6,807 bases of DNA from Sulfurovum sp. (GCA_027038155.1 JALVXW010000317.1:1-6807), one strand, 5' to 3'; positions 1 through 4,829 are shown, counted from the stretch's first letter. Numbers and translations are program-made. The notes: generated from the letters alone by a model not told the origin.

Positions 1-123
1 AATCTATTTCTTTTATTTAATTTTAAAATTAACTCTTAGTTCGTTACCATCCGTCCTTGATGGTAATACAGACTCTAATACAAACTATAAAAAACTCTAA
101 CTTCTCACAAAAATTTAAACTTT
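1..123. other. AT-rich non-coding left edge, possible leader of a gene lying to the left
   Basis: No coding region can be supported here. Two symmetric features are visible: a stem-loop at 44-66 (arms TTACCATC and GATGGTAA, 7-base loop) and a perfect 16-bp AT palindrome at 17-32. Read leftwards on the minus strand, the stretch could be the promoter or leader of a gene beginning outside the window, with TATAGT as a loose -10 candidate. AT-rich DNA gives such matches easily, so this is only a description. A 32-codon open frame on the plus strand (2-100) has no recognisable protein features. Confidence 0.3.
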
Positions 124-228
124 CGTAGGGTGTTGTCCCATGACAACACCAACACTTCAAATGTATATATAAAATCTGATTTTTTCATCATTCATATTCA
201 TGGTGTTGTAAGGGTACAACACCCTACG
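124..228. repeat. BIME-like pair of GTAG-headed palindromes, heads outward
   Basis: Two hairpin repeats face away from each other around a 51-bp AT-rich spacer (151-201). The left copy (124-150) has head CGTAGGG and a 9-bp stem GGTGTTGTC/GACAACACC with loop CCAT. The right copy (202-228) has a 9-bp stem GGTGTTGTA/TACAACACC with loop AGGG and ends in CCCTACG. The outer 13 bases of the two copies are perfect inverse complements, so the whole 105 bp could also form one large cruciform. A GTAG tetranucleotide beside a palindrome is the published hallmark of REP elements mobilised by RAYT transposases, and inverted REP pairs are called BIMEs. No transposase is encoded in this window, so the unit would be non-autonomous. 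Assignment to the REP class is inference. Confidence 0.7.
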
Positions 229-268
229 GTGATTATTGCATGGATATTTTATTTTAGATTGTATTAAA

Positions 269-293
269 GGTGAGGGAGAACCGCATCCTACAG
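269..293 (-). repeat. Decayed GTAG-headed palindrome at the end of toxin gene 1
   Basis: Aligned with the copy at 2612-2636, this stretch keeps the GGTG start and the AACCGCA and CCTAC blocks. It has about four substitutions and one deletion, so the hairpin no longer closes well. Its head reads CTGTAG on the minus strand, and that TAG is the stop codon of the toxin gene (288-290). It is best explained as an old, degenerating copy of the same repeat family. Confidence 0.5.
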
Positions 294-581
294 TCGTGAT
301 ACCCAATAATCAGGTTCTTTATGCAAATTTGCAATAGCCACAACCAGAATAAGATTGTCTCTTTTTTGATAAATGATTCCATAAGGAAATGTTTTGACAA
401 GGCAGCGTCTGGTAGATGATGAACTTTTTGTCCATGCTTCAGGATAAGCTACTATAAGTTCAAGACTATTCATTACCTCTTCCACAAATCTGTAACCCAA
501 ATTTTCTTGCTGAAACTCGTAATATTCAAAAGTATCATCTAACTCATTTTGAGCTAAGTCTAAAAACTCTACTAAAGGCAT
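288..581 (-). CDS. RelE/ParE-family toxin of a type II toxin-antitoxin pair
   Basis: This 97-residue protein has the RelE/ParE toxin layout: two N-terminal helices (about residues 5-43), then a beta-sheet with a basic patch (R58, R59, K63), the block FPYGIIYQ at 65-72, a hydrophobic strand at 78-84 (LILVVAI), and the ending ANLHKEPDYWVSR. That ending is typical of the ParE-toxin Pfam family (PF05016). Members either cleave mRNA on the ribosome (RelE) or poison gyrase (ParE); the sequence does not say which. The ATG at 581 lies 3 nt after the antitoxin stop and lacks a strong Shine-Dalgarno, which suggests translational coupling. The last codon (CTG) and the TAG stop come from the decayed palindrome at 269-293, so the native end was probably the arginine just before. 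The family call is secure; the cellular target is unknown. Confidence 0.88.
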   Translation of the reverse strand: MPLVEFLDLAQNELDDTFEYYEFQQENLGYRFVEEVMNSLELIVAYPEAWTKSSSSTRRCLVKTFPYGIIYQKRDNLILVVAIANLHKEPDYWVSRL

Positions 582-584
582 AGA

Positions 585-800
585 TTATTTTTGATACTTC
601 GCAAATACATCTTTAGCACTTACAGTAGAGAGTAAACCTTTCTCGTAAGCTTCAACTCTATCTTCTGCTTCATTAGCCCATATATTTTCTATGTTTTTAT
701 CTATAGGATTCAAAGATGATAGAATTTTTTCTACCAACTGTAATTTATCAAGTGATTTCAATGGTGATACATCTAAAAATATCTCTTCAACTACTGACAT
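585..800 (-). CDS. Antitoxin of the addiction-module component family (partner of toxin 1)
   Basis: This is a 71-residue acidic protein starting at the ATG at 800. That start has AAGGA 5 nt upstream (806-810). A longer frame from a TTG at 824 would run over the likely promoter and is rejected. The block LKSLDKLQLVEKILSSL, followed by W and a C-terminal GLLSTVSAKDVFAKYQ, matches the small helical antitoxins of the 'putative addiction module component' family (PF09720/TIGR02574), which sit immediately before RelE/ParE toxins. It is expected to bind and neutralise the toxin encoded 3 nt downstream and to repress the shared promoter. An inverted repeat over the -10 box (819-846) is a candidate operator. 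The antitoxin-first order and close spacing are classical for type II modules. Confidence 0.85.
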   Translation of the reverse strand: MSVVEEIFLDVSPLKSLDKLQLVEKILSSLNPIDKNIENIWANEAEDRVEAYEKGLLSTVSAKDVFAKYQK

Positions 801-818
801 GATTATCCTTTTTGATTT

Positions 819-846
819 CTTCAAATATTATAACATATTTTTGAAG
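819..846 (-). promoter_or_regulatory. Promoter of toxin-antitoxin module 1 with overlapping candidate operator
   Basis: On the minus strand TGTTATAAT (827-835) is a perfect extended -10 box, with no convincing -35 hexamer. It lies about 27 nt before the antitoxin ATG at 800. Perfect 7-bp arms CTTCAAA (819-825) and TTTGAAG (840-846) bracket it, separated by 14 bp, so that the arm centres are 21 bp apart, about two helical turns. A dimeric antitoxin or toxin-antitoxin complex bound there would cover the promoter. The promoter is well supported by sequence; the operator role is inference. Confidence 0.6.
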
Positions 847-885
847 CCTTTCGGCGAACTATTCCTATATACAGATTTATCACAT

Positions 886-911
886 GGTGTGATAGCAATC
901 ACACCCTACAG
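886..911 (-). repeat. GTAG-headed palindrome at the kinase stop codon
   Basis: The stem is GGTGTGAT (886-893) and ATCACACC (898-905) with loop AGCA, followed by CTACAG. On the minus strand this reads CTGTAGGGTG, the same head as the other copies but with a different stem sequence. The TAG of the head (906-908) is the stop codon of the kinase gene. A competing stem TATCACA/TGTGATA (878-884 with 888-894) shares the middle arm. There is no T-tract after the hairpin in the direction of transcription, so it does not look like an intrinsic terminator. Confidence 0.65.
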
Positions 912-1625
912 ATTCTTTTGAAACCACTCTTCACATACTGCCTTATACAATACCTTGTATGCATCTAATTTATTTTCATCATAAAATGCATCACCAAAAT
1001 ATACATCAAGCATATGTATGTCATTGGCTTCACTCAACGAAAATTCAACACTGATACTTGCTAAATCAAAATAGCAATCATTCACAGCTGCATATTCAAA
1101 ATCAAGTAATATAGCTTTATCATCGTACCAAAGTATATTTTTTGCATTCAAATCATTATGACACAATACATAATTTACAGCATAACAATCAATCTCATCC
1201 AAAGCATCAATAACATCTTGTGTTGCATTCTTTACAAGTTCATATCTACAAAGTGCTGTTGTGATATTGTCATCATTATCTATATCATGGCTATGTAATT
1301 TTTTAATCGTTTTAATAAATATATCTAGTTCACTTATCGAAATAGAGACCTTATGCTTCCCCTCTTGAAATTTCATAATCATTAAGCTATTTAACTCATC
1401 TAAAAGTAATGGTTCTGGAGAAATGCCTTGTTTATATGCAAGTTTTTGAAAATAAAATTCTAGTTTTCTATCTATATCTTCTTCTTGAAAAACACGCACG
1501 ATATACTTCACCCCATCTACTACAAGCAGATAGTTCTCATTACAATACCCTTGATGCTCCAATAAGGTGCAAGACTCTATAGTCTTATCACTAAAAAATG
1601 GATGTTTTTTGAGTTGTTCTATCAT
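906..1625 (-). CDS. APH/choline-kinase-fold phosphotransferase, probable thiamine kinase
   Basis: This 239-residue cytoplasmic kinase of the aminoglycoside phosphotransferase/choline kinase superfamily shows HNDLNAKNIL at 156-165 (Brenner catalytic loop, catalytic D158, Mg-binding N163) and LDFEYA at 174-179 (metal-binding D175). A glycine-poor nucleotide loop near 25-45 carries YIVRVF, where an arginine replaces the usual lysine. E. coli ThiK (YcfN) belongs to this superfamily and makes thiamine monophosphate from thiamine and ATP. The ATG at 1625 overlaps the thiQ TGA (ATGA, 1622-1625), so this gene is translationally coupled to a thiamine importer. That context makes thiamine the most likely substrate: phosphorylation traps the vitamin and feeds it to ThiL. 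A choline or sugar kinase is possible from sequence alone. The C-terminal leucine codon and TAG stop come from the repeat at 886-911. Fold call firm; substrate inferred. Confidence 0.8.
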   Translation of the reverse strand: MIEQLKKHPFFSDKTIESCTLLEHQGYCNENYLLVVDGVKYIVRVFQEEDIDRKLEFYFQKLAYKQGISPEPLLLDELNSLMIMKFQEGKHKVSISISELDIFIKTIKKLHSHDIDNDDNITTALCRYELVKNATQDVIDALDEIDCYAVNYVLCHNDLNAKNILWYDDKAILLDFEYAAVNDCYFDLASISVEFSLSEANDIHMLDVYFGDAFYDENKLDAYKVLYKAVCEEWFQKNL

Positions 1626-2263
1626 TGCTTTACAAGTGTGTGGTTTTGCATCTTGTAGATATGGTTGGCTATGCGATTGCAGTCGTCTATGTCATGGGTG
1701 ACCATGATGGTGTGCAATTTGTGCTCTATGGTTATCTTTTTGACTAAGTCCAACATCTCTATGCGTGTTGTTTCGTCTAAGCCTGTAAAGGGTTCATCTA
1801 ATAATAATATGGGCTCTCTTCGTATGAGTACACGTGCCAGAGCCACACGCTGTTGCTGTCCACCTGAAAGCTCTGAGGCTAGTTTATGTTCATACGCTTC
1901 AAGCCCTACTTCTTTTAAAATATCTTGGACTTTCTCTACCTCTTCAATGCTGTCTTTTAACGTTTTGTTGACTCCTAACAAAATATTTTTTTGTACGCTA
2001 AGATGCTCAAAAAGGTTATGGCTTTGAAAGAGAATGGTAATAGGGCGTTTTTCAACACTAAGTCCCAAAAGCTCCTGCCTATCAAGCATCACAGAGCCCT
2101 TCATCGGCTCTATGAATCCTGCTACGATATCCAGCAAAGTAGACTTACCTGAACCACTCTGCCCTAGTATGGCAAGCACTTCAGAGGGTTGCACTTCTAG
2201 ATTATAAGTATAGGTATCATTGGCATTTTTATATTGATATTGTAGGTTTTTGACTTTTAACAA
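1622..2263 (-). CDS. thiQ: Thiamine ABC transporter ATP-binding protein ThiQ
   Basis: This is the ATPase that powers the ThiBPQ thiamine/TPP importer. All nucleotide-binding motifs are intact: Walker A GQSGSGKST (34-42), Q-loop Q80, signature LSGGQQQR (132-139), Walker B ILLLDEP (152-158), D-loop GLD (161-163) and switch H190 in VTHD. I choose the TTG at 2263. It has GGAG 6 nt upstream (2270-2273) and gives MLKVKNL, aligning with MLKLTDI of E. coli ThiQ, for 213 residues (E. coli about 232). A GTG at 2296 would add 11 residues, but eight or nine of them are translated palindrome sequence, so that start is unlikely. The gap of 368 nt to thiP is large for this operon and is filled by repeats and a MITE-like element. 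The gene overlaps the kinase by 4 nt. An iron-type ATPase is disfavoured by the adjacent clear ThiB. Confidence 0.9.
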   Translation of the reverse strand: MLKVKNLQYQYKNANDTYTYNLEVQPSEVLAILGQSGSGKSTLLDIVAGFIEPMKGSVMLDRQELLGLSVEKRPITILFQSHNLFEHLSVQKNILLGVNKTLKDSIEEVEKVQDILKEVGLEAYEHKLASELSGGQQQRVALARVLIRREPILLLDEPFTGLDETTRIEMLDLVKKITIEHKLHTIMVTHDIDDCNRIANHIYKMQNHTLVKQ

Positions 2264-2269
2264 CTTTTT

Positions 2270-2273
2270 CTCC
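2270..2273 (-). promoter_or_regulatory. Shine-Dalgarno deciding the thiQ start
   Basis: GGAG on the minus strand lies 6 nt before the TTG at 2261-2263. Its first G is the last base of the palindrome head (CCCTACG) at 2273, so the repeat abuts and partly contributes the ribosome binding site of thiQ. Folding of the hairpin at 2273-2297 could affect access to it. Confidence 0.55.
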
Positions 2274-2297
2274 GTAGGGTGCGGTTGCCACCGCACC
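2273..2297 (+). repeat. GTAG-headed palindrome upstream of thiQ (left member of pair 2)
   Basis: Head CGTAGGG is followed by an 8-bp GC-rich stem GGTGCGGT (2278-2285) and ACCGCACC (2290-2297) with loop TGCC. It is the exact inverse complement of the copy at 2612-2636 over 25 bases. On the plus strand the hairpin is followed by TTTTATTT and resembles an intrinsic terminator, but no gene is transcribed in that direction here. Confidence 0.75.
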
Positions 2298-2304
2298 TTT
2301 TATT

Positions 2305-2574
2305 TATTACCCCACTAAGTAAATACCCAAATTTTTGATGCTGTGATTTCGTTCATAATCAAGGCAGATTTTTGAAGGACTCGCCTTAGCGAATTCAAGA
2401 AAATCTAACGCAGAGTATGGGCGAAAGCACTGCACCCTTCGGGAAGAGTGAGAGAAGGCAACCTGCAAGCAAAAAAATCTTTGAATTAACCAGTTAGTCC
2501 TACAGCTTTTTTCACTCACATCTTACCTCCTCTCACTCTTTCAAAAGTTTGGGTATTTACTTAGTGGGGTAATA
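2305..2574. mobile_element. 270-bp MITE-like element with 34-bp terminal inverted repeats
   Basis: The termini 2305-2338 and 2541-2574 are inverse complements over 34 bases with one mismatch (2332 against 2547); the outer 27 are perfect. Counting the outermost TA as target duplication, the element proper starts TTACCCCACTAAG and ends with its inverse. TA duplications are typical of IS630/Tc1-mariner relatives, but because TA is itself palindromic this is only suggestive. The interior looks less AT-rich than the surroundings and holds a second perfect 11-bp inverted repeat (AAGAGTGAGAG 2444-2454 with 2530-2540) and a hairpin around TCGCCTTAGCGA near 2383-2394. A 70-codon minus-strand frame (2307-2519) ends inside the left terminus and shows no transposase motif; I treat it as chance. 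The element lies inside a repeat pair; its removal leaves a spacer of about 46 bp, close to the 51 bp of the intact pair at 124-228. Confidence 0.75.
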
Positions 2575-2611
2575 AGCTTTTCAGAAAACTTTTTATTTCA
2601 TATTTATATGT

Positions 2612-2636
2612 GGTGCGGTGGCAACCGCACCCTACG
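2612..2636 (-). repeat. GTAG-headed palindrome at the thiP stop codon (right member of pair 2)
   Basis: The 8-bp stem GGTGCGGT (2612-2619) and ACCGCACC (2624-2631) with loop GGCA is followed by CTACG. Read on the minus strand the head CGTAGGG provides the thiP stop codon TAG (2632-2634) and the last two bases of the preceding serine codon. It pairs head-outward with the copy at 2273-2297. There is no T-tract after the hairpin on the transcribed strand. Confidence 0.75.
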
Positions 2637-4248
2637 ATTTCCCTCTAAATAATTTTGGTACACCAATAAATACTGATAACACCAACACCAACATCACCAA
2701 AGCCACCCCAGCAGCATCCGCATTCCTATACGACCCCATCAACTGATAGAGGTACCAAGGCAGTGTCGTAAACTCATCTGACCCAAAGAGTGCTATGATA
2801 CCCAAATCTCCTAGAGAAAAACAAAAAGCCAAAGCAAAAATATAGCCGAGAGTTGACTTGATGTAGGGGTACTCTATATAGACCCAACGTTGCAACTTTG
2901 TAAGCCCCAACGAAAAAGCCAACTTGTCATACCTCTGTGCTGTTTTATGCATGGCAGGAGTAAGTACAGACAGAGCAAAAGGAAGCGACATCAATACATT
3001 GGCACTCAAGAGTGCAGCTGTAGCCCAAAAGATTTCTGAACCATCATATTTTTGATACATAAGAAAAAACCCTAACCCCAGTACAAGAGAAGGGATAGCC
3101 AGATATAGATTGCCAGAAAATGCAATCATAGCATCTAAAACTTTGGCAAAAGGTCTGTTAGCCAAACGTGTAGGCAGGGTAAAGTTTCGTCTTGTGTTAC
3201 TTAAAAAGAGTGCGATGATGACAGTCAAAATACTAGAGACTGTTGCCAAAGAGATAGAGGTCACAAAGGACTTAATAAACAATGGTGCTTGAAAGATACG
3301 CCCAAAGTCTGCCCCAATACCATCAACCACGATGACAACCAAAGGCAGGACAAAAAAGAGTGTAAATAACCCGATGATACACCACTGCACTACACGTAAC
3401 ACTTTTGTCTCCCTCCAAGGGATGAGCGTATGGCTTGTCTTTAGGTTGGCAAGTGGTGTTCTAAAACTAGAAGAGAGTACCACAAGTAGTGCCGAAATGC
3501 TTAGTTGAATAAGTGCAAGTTTTAGTGCCATCCCTATGTCAAAGTCCAGTTTAACTGCTTCATAGATGGCAACTTCTAAAGTGTTGTAAGAGGGCGAACC
3601 GCCTAAAAGTAACACTACTGCAAAAGAGGTGAAACAGAGTAAAAAGATAGTAGAACCGATACTTAATAGGGTAGATTTGAGTGCTGGGTACTCCACATAG
3701 AGAAACCTCTCAAACACAGAAAAATTCAAAGACTTTGCAAGTTTGTATTTCTCTTTAGGGATAGATTCAAAACTATGCAACAGGGCACGTGAAGCAAAAG
3801 AAGCATTGAGATAGACATGGGCTATGAGTATCCCTCCAATCCCATAAATATAAGAGCCAAAAGAGTGGTCAAAGAGAAAAAGGCTTAGTTGATTGAGATA
3901 GCCATTACGCCCAAAGATGCCTATGAGTCCAAAAACTACGATGAGTGTGGGCAAAACCAAAGAAGAAGAAAACAGTGCCACAAGCAATCCTCTACCCCTA
4001 AAGTGACTCTGATGTGCCAATGCCCATGCCAGAAGAACTCCAACCAACAAGGAGAGTATGGTTGATAAAAAGGCTTGATAGAGGGTGAATTTGAGTAGTC
4101 CATATATTCTATTATCTAGCTCTGAAAATAAGTTGCCATCTTGTGAACTATAGAGGGTAAAAAAGAGTAAAAAAGCAAAAATTAGTAGAGTTAGGGAGAT
4201 TAATATTCCTGGTAGCAGTGAAGTTTTTAGTCTTAGATAGTTCTGCAT
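2632..4248 (-). CDS. thiP: Thiamine ABC transporter permease ThiP
   Basis: This inner-membrane protein of 538 residues forms the thiamine/TPP channel with ThiQ; E. coli ThiP is 536. Two homologous halves, each of about six membrane helices, are fused in one chain. Each half ends in a coupling loop that contacts ThiQ: about 158-193 (ESIPKEKYKLAKSLN, then VEYPALKS) and about 433-468 (HKTAQRYDKLAFSLGL, then IEYPYIKS). Other ThiP-like blocks are the QAFLS stretch near 58, GILIAHVYLN near 139 and CFTSFAVVLLLGG near 205. I choose the ATG at 4248, 8 nt after the upstream toxin stop; a TTG at 4251 adds one residue and is less likely. No strong Shine-Dalgarno is visible, so coupling to toxin translation is plausible. 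The stop codon is supplied by the palindrome at 2612-2636, directly after the last helix and a short basic tail, so little or nothing has been lost. Confidence 0.93.
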   Translation of the reverse strand: MQNYLRLKTSLLPGILISLTLLIFAFLLFFTLYSSQDGNLFSELDNRIYGLLKFTLYQAFLSTILSLLVGVLLAWALAHQSHFRGRGLLVALFSSSLVLPTLIVVFGLIGIFGRNGYLNQLSLFLFDHSFGSYIYGIGGILIAHVYLNASFASRALLHSFESIPKEKYKLAKSLNFSVFERFLYVEYPALKSTLLSIGSTIFLLCFTSFAVVLLLGGSPSYNTLEVAIYEAVKLDFDIGMALKLALIQLSISALLVVLSSSFRTPLANLKTSHTLIPWRETKVLRVVQWCIIGLFTLFFVLPLVVIVVDGIGADFGRIFQAPLFIKSFVTSISLATVSSILTVIIALFLSNTRRNFTLPTRLANRPFAKVLDAMIAFSGNLYLAIPSLVLGLGFFLMYQKYDGSEIFWATAALLSANVLMSLPFALSVLTPAMHKTAQRYDKLAFSLGLTKLQRWVYIEYPYIKSTLGYIFALAFCFSLGDLGIIALFGSDEFTTLPWYLYQLMGSYRNADAAGVALVMLVLVLSVFIGVPKLFRGKS

Positions 4249-4256
4249 CAATAACT

Positions 4257-4544
4257 TTACTGTCTCAAACTATTTTTGTATTTAGTTATCCCAATGATAG
4301 AAATAGTTTCTTTCTCCAAATCTACCTCATAAGGTATGGTACAACCTTTATGTGTCAAATCCCTTATATACTCATCATCAAAATAGATAGAAATTTTATA
4401 CATAAAAGGAAACTCTTTGAGATTGGCTATTTTGGTATCTAGTGCTTCTCTAAAGGCGATAGCAGCAGACTTTTTATCTTTAGCGATATAACCCAATACA
4501 TTTTTAAGAGATGTTAAGTAATCTTCTGTTTCTATAATCGTCAT
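4257..4544 (-). CDS. RelE/ParE-family toxin inside the thiamine operon
   Basis: This 95-residue protein has the RelE/ParE toxin layout: helices at about 5-43 ending in NLKEFPFMYK, then YIRDLTHKGCTIPYEVD (59-75) and strand ISIIGITKYKN (81-91). R61, K66 and the TIPYEVD block correspond to the usual 'R-x-L ... y-x-i-x-Y-x-v' core of the family. The final histidine/arginine pair seen in many members is not obvious, so catalytic class (mRNA cleavage or gyrase) cannot be stated. The ATG at 4544 overlaps the antitoxin TGA by 4 nt (ATGA, 4541-4544). Only 8 nt separate the toxin stop TAA from the thiP ATG, so the module is transcriptionally in line with thiP and possibly translationally coupled to it. 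It is unrelated in detail to toxin 1 (288-581). Family assignment is good; activity is not shown. Confidence 0.8.
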   Translation of the reverse strand: MTIIETEDYLTSLKNVLGYIAKDKKSAAIAFREALDTKIANLKEFPFMYKISIYFDDEYIRDLTHKGCTIPYEVDLEKETISIIGITKYKNSLRQ

Positions 4545-4786
4545 AGAGTCTCTAAAAAGATATCTATCTCTTTTTTGGCTTCAGCTTCAGAGAACATTTT
4601 TATAGAACCAGCTTTCATACTTTTGTATGTCTCCACAAAACGCTCTTTATCTGCTTCGTAAGCTTCAAGAGATGCTTTTTTTTCATAAGAATTTTTTATA
4701 AATGTCAAAAACTTCTCTTTGTTACTTTGAAAACCTTCTACAAATATATCTTCTATCTCACGGTTGTCTATTTGCAATGTCAACAC
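4541..4786 (-). CDS. Antitoxin of the thiamine-operon toxin-antitoxin module
   Basis: This is an 81-residue, highly charged protein. Its N-terminal LTLQIDNREIEDIF looks like a short beta-strand followed by a helix, as in small DNA-binding antitoxins. The middle is a Lys/Glu-rich helical stretch (22-56), and the tail KMFSEAEAKKEIDIFLETL resembles the toxin-wrapping C-terminus of RelE/ParE partners. I do not recognise a named family with certainty; position, size, charge and the 4-nt overlap with the toxin make the antitoxin role likely. The start is GTG at 4786, with AGGAG 6 nt upstream (4793-4797); the next codon is TTG, which has a longer 9-nt spacing. Its own extended -10 box lies at 4810-4818, 43 nt downstream of nothing but the end of thiB, so the pair can be expressed independently of the operon promoter. 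Confidence 0.72.
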   Translation of the reverse strand: MLTLQIDNREIEDIFVEGFQSNKEKFLTFIKNSYEKKASLEAYEADKERFVETYKSMKAGSIKMFSEAEAKKEIDIFLETL

Positions 4787-4809
4787 TAGGCTCTCCTCTA
4801 TTTTTGATG

Positions 4810-4818
4810 ATTATAGCA
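4810..4818 (-). promoter_or_regulatory. Extended -10 promoter for module 2, also able to drive thiP
   Basis: On the minus strand TGCTATAAT is a perfect extended -10 element about 12 nt after the thiB stop codon and 23 nt before the GTG of the antitoxin. No good -35 is visible, as for module 1, whose promoter has the same form (TGTTATAAT). Transcripts starting here would continue into thiP and perhaps thiQ and the kinase, giving the lower part of the operon an internal promoter. Promoter call from sequence; read-through is inference. Confidence 0.55.
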
Positions 4819-4829
4819 TAACTTTAATA

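Noticed and set aside
2..100. Plus-strand partial frame at the left edge
   Set aside because: The 32 visible residues show no family signal, and the stretch contains a palindrome and a stem-loop typical of non-coding DNA.
124..228. CRISPR array
   Set aside because: Only two repeats, in inverted orientation with a single AT-rich spacer, and no cas genes; direct repeats with regular spacers are absent.
691..921. Plus-strand frame of 76 codons
   Set aside because: It is antisense to the antitoxin gene, the module 1 promoter and the repeat at 886-911; low-complexity composition and no family resemblance.
1665..2027. Plus-strand frame of 120 codons
   Set aside because: Antisense shadow of thiQ; Ser/Cys-rich composition typical of the reverse complement of an ABC ATPase.
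2273..2300. Intrinsic terminator (GC hairpin followed by T-rich sequence)
   Set aside because: The T-rich tail is on the plus strand, but every gene here is on the minus strand. The other copies have no T-tract, so the hairpin is a repeat rather than a terminator.
2307..2519. 70-codon minus-strand frame inside the MITE-like element
   Set aside because: It ends within the left terminal inverted repeat, is rich in Ser/Cys/Arg, has no transposase motif and no clear ribosome binding site. It is most likely a chance frame in a non-coding element, though it will appear as a hypothetical protein wherever the element is annotated.
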